Below, in pieces: positions 61,846 through 64,000 of a stretch of DNA of 64,000 nt (positions are counted from its first letter, which is position 1; every line of letters begins with the position of its first letter). The stretch is from Lachnospiraceae bacterium JC7. GTDB lineage: Bacteria > Bacillota > Clostridia > Lachnospirales > Lachnospiraceae. Position numbers and translations under genes: made by a program. The stretch spans positions 1-64,000 of the forward strand of contig ALYD01000002.1 in the NCBI GenBank assembly GCA_000513555.1, given 5' to 3'. A model generated the notes under the pieces. It worked only from the letters and a program-made list of their open reading frames with translations. It had not been told where the DNA came from and did no database searches.

Positions 61846-64000
61846 TCAGCTGAACAGCATCCTGAAGGCTTCCATCTCCGCGTCATCCTGAGAGGAACCG
61901 TTGTCCTCGAAGTGATTTACGGCAGCCAGAACCTTCTGGTAGTCGTTGGGAACTATCTTCTTGAAGCTTGGAAGGAATCTGTCGAAGTTCTCAAGTATCT
62001 CTGTTCCAAGCTCTGAACCTGTCTCCAAAACATAGTCCTTCAGTATATCCTTGAGCTCCTTTATGTCATAACGCTCTGTGACCTCCTGAAGAGATACCAT
62101 GTCCTTGTTGAGCTTAAGATAAAGAGTGTGGTCCATATCAAGAACGTATGCAACTCCGCCGGACATACCAGCCGCAAAGTTCTTTCCGGTCTGTCCGAGG
62201 ATCACCGCACGGCCGCTGGTCATGTACTCAAGACCATGATCTCCGCAGCCCTCCGCAACAGCCGTAGCGCCCGAGTTTCTGACGCAGAATCTCTCTCCCG
62301 CTACGCCTTCCACATAGCACTTTCCGCTGGTCGCACCATAGAGGGCCACATTACCGATGATAATGTTTTCACTCGGACGGAATGCACTGTCCTTAGGAGG
62401 TGTAACGATGAGCTTTCCGCCGCTTAAGCCCTTTCCGAATCCGTCATTGGCATCACCACGGAGCCTTATGGTGAGGCCCTTAGGAATGAATGCGCCGAAG
62501 GACTGTCCGCCTCCACCGTAGGCATTGACAACAAAGGTATCGTCCTCAAGCTCAGGTCCCTTTGCTCCGAGCCAGAAACGGTCTGTTATCTCGGAACCGA
62601 GGATGGTTCCGAAGGTACGGTTGGTACTTGAGACCTTCACCTTCTCCTCATGATGCTCACACTTATCCATGGCATCCTTGAACTTTGGAAGAAGTGTGGC
62701 CTCATCCACTGTCTTCTCCAGATGGAAGTCATAGACATGCTCAGGGTCGAAGTGACGGACATTTTCAGGAAGACCTGCAAATTCAGGATCCAGGATCTTT
62801 GAAAGATCAACCTTGGAGGCTCTCTTCGTATAGGAAGCTCTTTCCTCGGAAATTCCGAGACAGTCGGTACGTCCAACCATCTCCTGTACTGTTCTGAATC
62901 CCAGCTCTGCCATGATCTCACGCATCTCCTGAGCTATGAACTTCATGAAATTCATAACATACTCAGGCTTGCCCTTGAACTTGGCACGAAGCTTCTCGTT
63001 CTGGGTAGCAACACCGAAAGGACAGGTATCCTTGTTGCAGACACGCATCATCATGCAGCCGAGGCTCACAAGGGCTGTTGTTGCGAAGCCGTACTCCTCT
63101 GCACCGAGAAGTGCCGCGATAACAACATCACGTCCTGTCATGAGCTTACCGTCCGTCTCCAGCATTACCCTGTTACGAAGACCGTTTCGGATAAGGGTCT
63201 GATGAGCCTCTGTGATACCAAGCTCCCATGGAAGTCCCGCGTGGTGGATGGAGGTCATAGGTGCGGCACCGGTTCCTCCGTCATAGCCGCAGATATGGAT
63301 TACCTGAGCTCCTGCCTTTGCAACACCGCAGGCAATGGTTCCTACTCCGTTCTCGGAAGCAAGCTTGACCGAGATTCTGGCACGGCGGTTAGCATTCTTT
63401 AAATCATAGATAAGCTGGGCCAGATCCTCGATGCTGTAGATATCATGATGAGGCGGCGGTGAAATAAGTGACACGCCGGGAGTTGAAAATCTGGTCTTTG
63501 CGATCCATGGATATACCTTCTTTCCCGGAAGGTGTCCGCCCTCGCCGGGCTTTGCGCCCTGAGCCATCTTTATCTGAATCTCACTTGCGGAATTGAGGTA
63601 CGGGCTTGTTACGCCGAAACGTCCCGAAGCCACCTGCTTGATGGCAGAGTTACGCTCTGTTCCGAAACGTGAAGGATCCTCTCCGCCCTCACCTGAATTG
63701 GACTTTCCGCCGAGACGGTTCATGGCGATGGCCATGGCCTCATGAGCCTCAAGAGAGATGGAACCGTAGGACATGGCTCCTGTCTTGAAGCGCTTCACGA
63801 TGGACTCAACAGGCTCGACTTCATTTAACGGAACAGGCTCCTGCTTCGGCACGAACTTCATGATTCCTCGAAGTGTATGAGGAACCGGGGACTGGTCCAC
63901 CATGGCGGTGTACTCCTTGAACTTCTTGTAGTCCCCCTTCTGAACAGCCTTCTGCATGGTCATGATGGTCTTCGGATTGTACAGATGGTCTGCCTTGTCC
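61846..64000 (-). CDS. gltB: Glutamate synthase large subunit, C-terminal part (5' end outside window)
   Basis: Partial: about 717 residues of a protein of about 1500; the frame continues past the right edge (HLYNPKTI just before the first internal Met). Present are the FMN-binding synthase domain (KSNSGEGGEDPSRF, PPPHHDIYSIEDLAQLIYD, GAAPMTSIHHAG), the 3Fe-4S ligands CMMMRVCNKDTCPFG, and the C-terminal GXGXG beta-helix (GGGQSFGAFIPKG, GGKLIV). The glutaminase domain would lie upstream. It makes glutamate from glutamine and 2-oxoglutarate. gltD, usually adjacent, is not downstream; it may be upstream outside the window. Confidence 0.96.
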   Translation of the reverse strand, partial: DKADHLYNPKTIMTMQKAVQKGDYKKFKEYTAMVDQSPVPHTLRGIMKFVPKQEPVPLNEVEPVESIVKRFKTGAMSYGSISLEAHEAMAIAMNRLGGKSNSGEGGEDPSRFGTERNSAIKQVASGRFGVTSPYLNSASEIQIKMAQGAKPGEGGHLPGKKVYPWIAKTRFSTPGVSLISPPPHHDIYSIEDLAQLIYDLKNANRRARISVKLASENGVGTIACGVAKAGAQVIHICGYDGGTGAAPMTSIHHAGLPWELGITEAHQTLIRNGLRNRVMLETDGKLMTGRDVVIAALLGAEEYGFATTALVSLGCMMMRVCNKDTCPFGVATQNEKLRAKFKGKPEYVMNFMKFIAQEMREIMAELGFRTVQEMVGRTDCLGISEERASYTKRASKVDLSKILDPEFAGLPENVRHFDPEHVYDFHLEKTVDEATLLPKFKDAMDKCEHHEEKVKVSSTNRTFGTILGSEITDRFWLGAKGPELEDDTFVVNAYGGGGQSFGAFIPKGLTIRLRGDANDGFGKGLSGGKLIVTPPKDSAFRPSENIIIGNVALYGATSGKCYVEGVAGERFCVRNSGATAVAEGCGDHGLEYMTSGRAVILGQTGKNFAAGMSGGVAYVLDMDHTLYLKLNKDMVSLQEVTERYDIKELKDILKDYVLETGSELGTEILENFDRFLPSFKKIVPNDYQKVLAAVNHFEDNGSSQDDAEMEAFRMLFS

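Overview
The window reads as chromosome of a low-to-moderate GC Firmicute of class Clostridia, most likely family Lachnospiraceae. This is an inference from gene content: a zapA-U32-rodA-pbp operon, two heterodimeric multidrug-type ABC exporters, a CIRCE-controlled groESL operon, queH, an Nbp35/Mrp-type Fe-S carrier, an RpoD without a long region 1.1, and consistently strong AGGAGG ribosome binding sites. The genus cannot be fixed from this sequence. I see no rRNA, tRNA, CRISPR array, insertion sequence or prophage. Of 46 recognised genes (a further 19-codon ORF is doubtful) only three lie on the plus strand: a YprB-type exonuclease, a LysR regulator and mrp.

Layout, left to right. 1-11.6 kb: two operons, each encoding a heterodimeric ABC exporter (one half with a degenerate ATPase site, one canonical). 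The second operon also carries a PAP2-type phosphatase. Between them lie a membrane-anchored zinc-ribbon protein with cell-wall-binding-like repeats and a cytidylate-kinase-like protein. 11.6-17.9 kb: a five-gene envelope/division operon read right to left (zapA, U32 peptidase-like protein, a second U32-associated protein, a SEDS protein with an acidic tail, a class B PBP), with a good promoter and a terminator. 17.9-20.9 kb: ruvA-ruvB, then a divergent exonuclease gene. 20.9-26 kb: two tandem isopropylmalate-isomerase-type dehydratases (leuDC plus a paralogous pair) divergent from a LysR gene, followed by mrp. 27-33 kb: an HPr-like gene, queH, rpoD, argF with a small membrane protein, and an RNA methyltransferase. 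32.3-36.3 kb: a large hybrid histidine kinase with its response regulator. 36.4-42.4 kb: nadE, guaB (promoter embedded in the preceding terminator and an attenuator-like leader), and a clostripain-family protein whose catalytic dyad appears lost. 42.5-47.1 kb: an ABC ATPase/FtsX-type permease/HlyD-type adaptor operon. 47.4-52.9 kb: a symporter fused to an extra N-terminal domain, a small membrane protein, groESL and a TRIC/UPF0126 membrane protein. 53-55.3 kb: a HigB/HigA-like toxin-antitoxin pair and a MATE exporter. 55.6-61.3 kb: an MMPL transporter translationally coupled to a large GLUG-repeat surface protein. 61.5-61.8 kb: a large nested inverted-repeat element. 61.8-64 kb: the 3' two-thirds of a glutamate synthase large subunit running off the right edge.

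The strongest candidates for undescribed biology are the roughly 300-nt nested palindrome at 61511-61813, the symporter with an ATPase-like N-terminal domain, the pseudo-clostripain, the MMPL-GLUG pair and the guaB leader. All homology calls come from reading motifs by eye; no database search was run.
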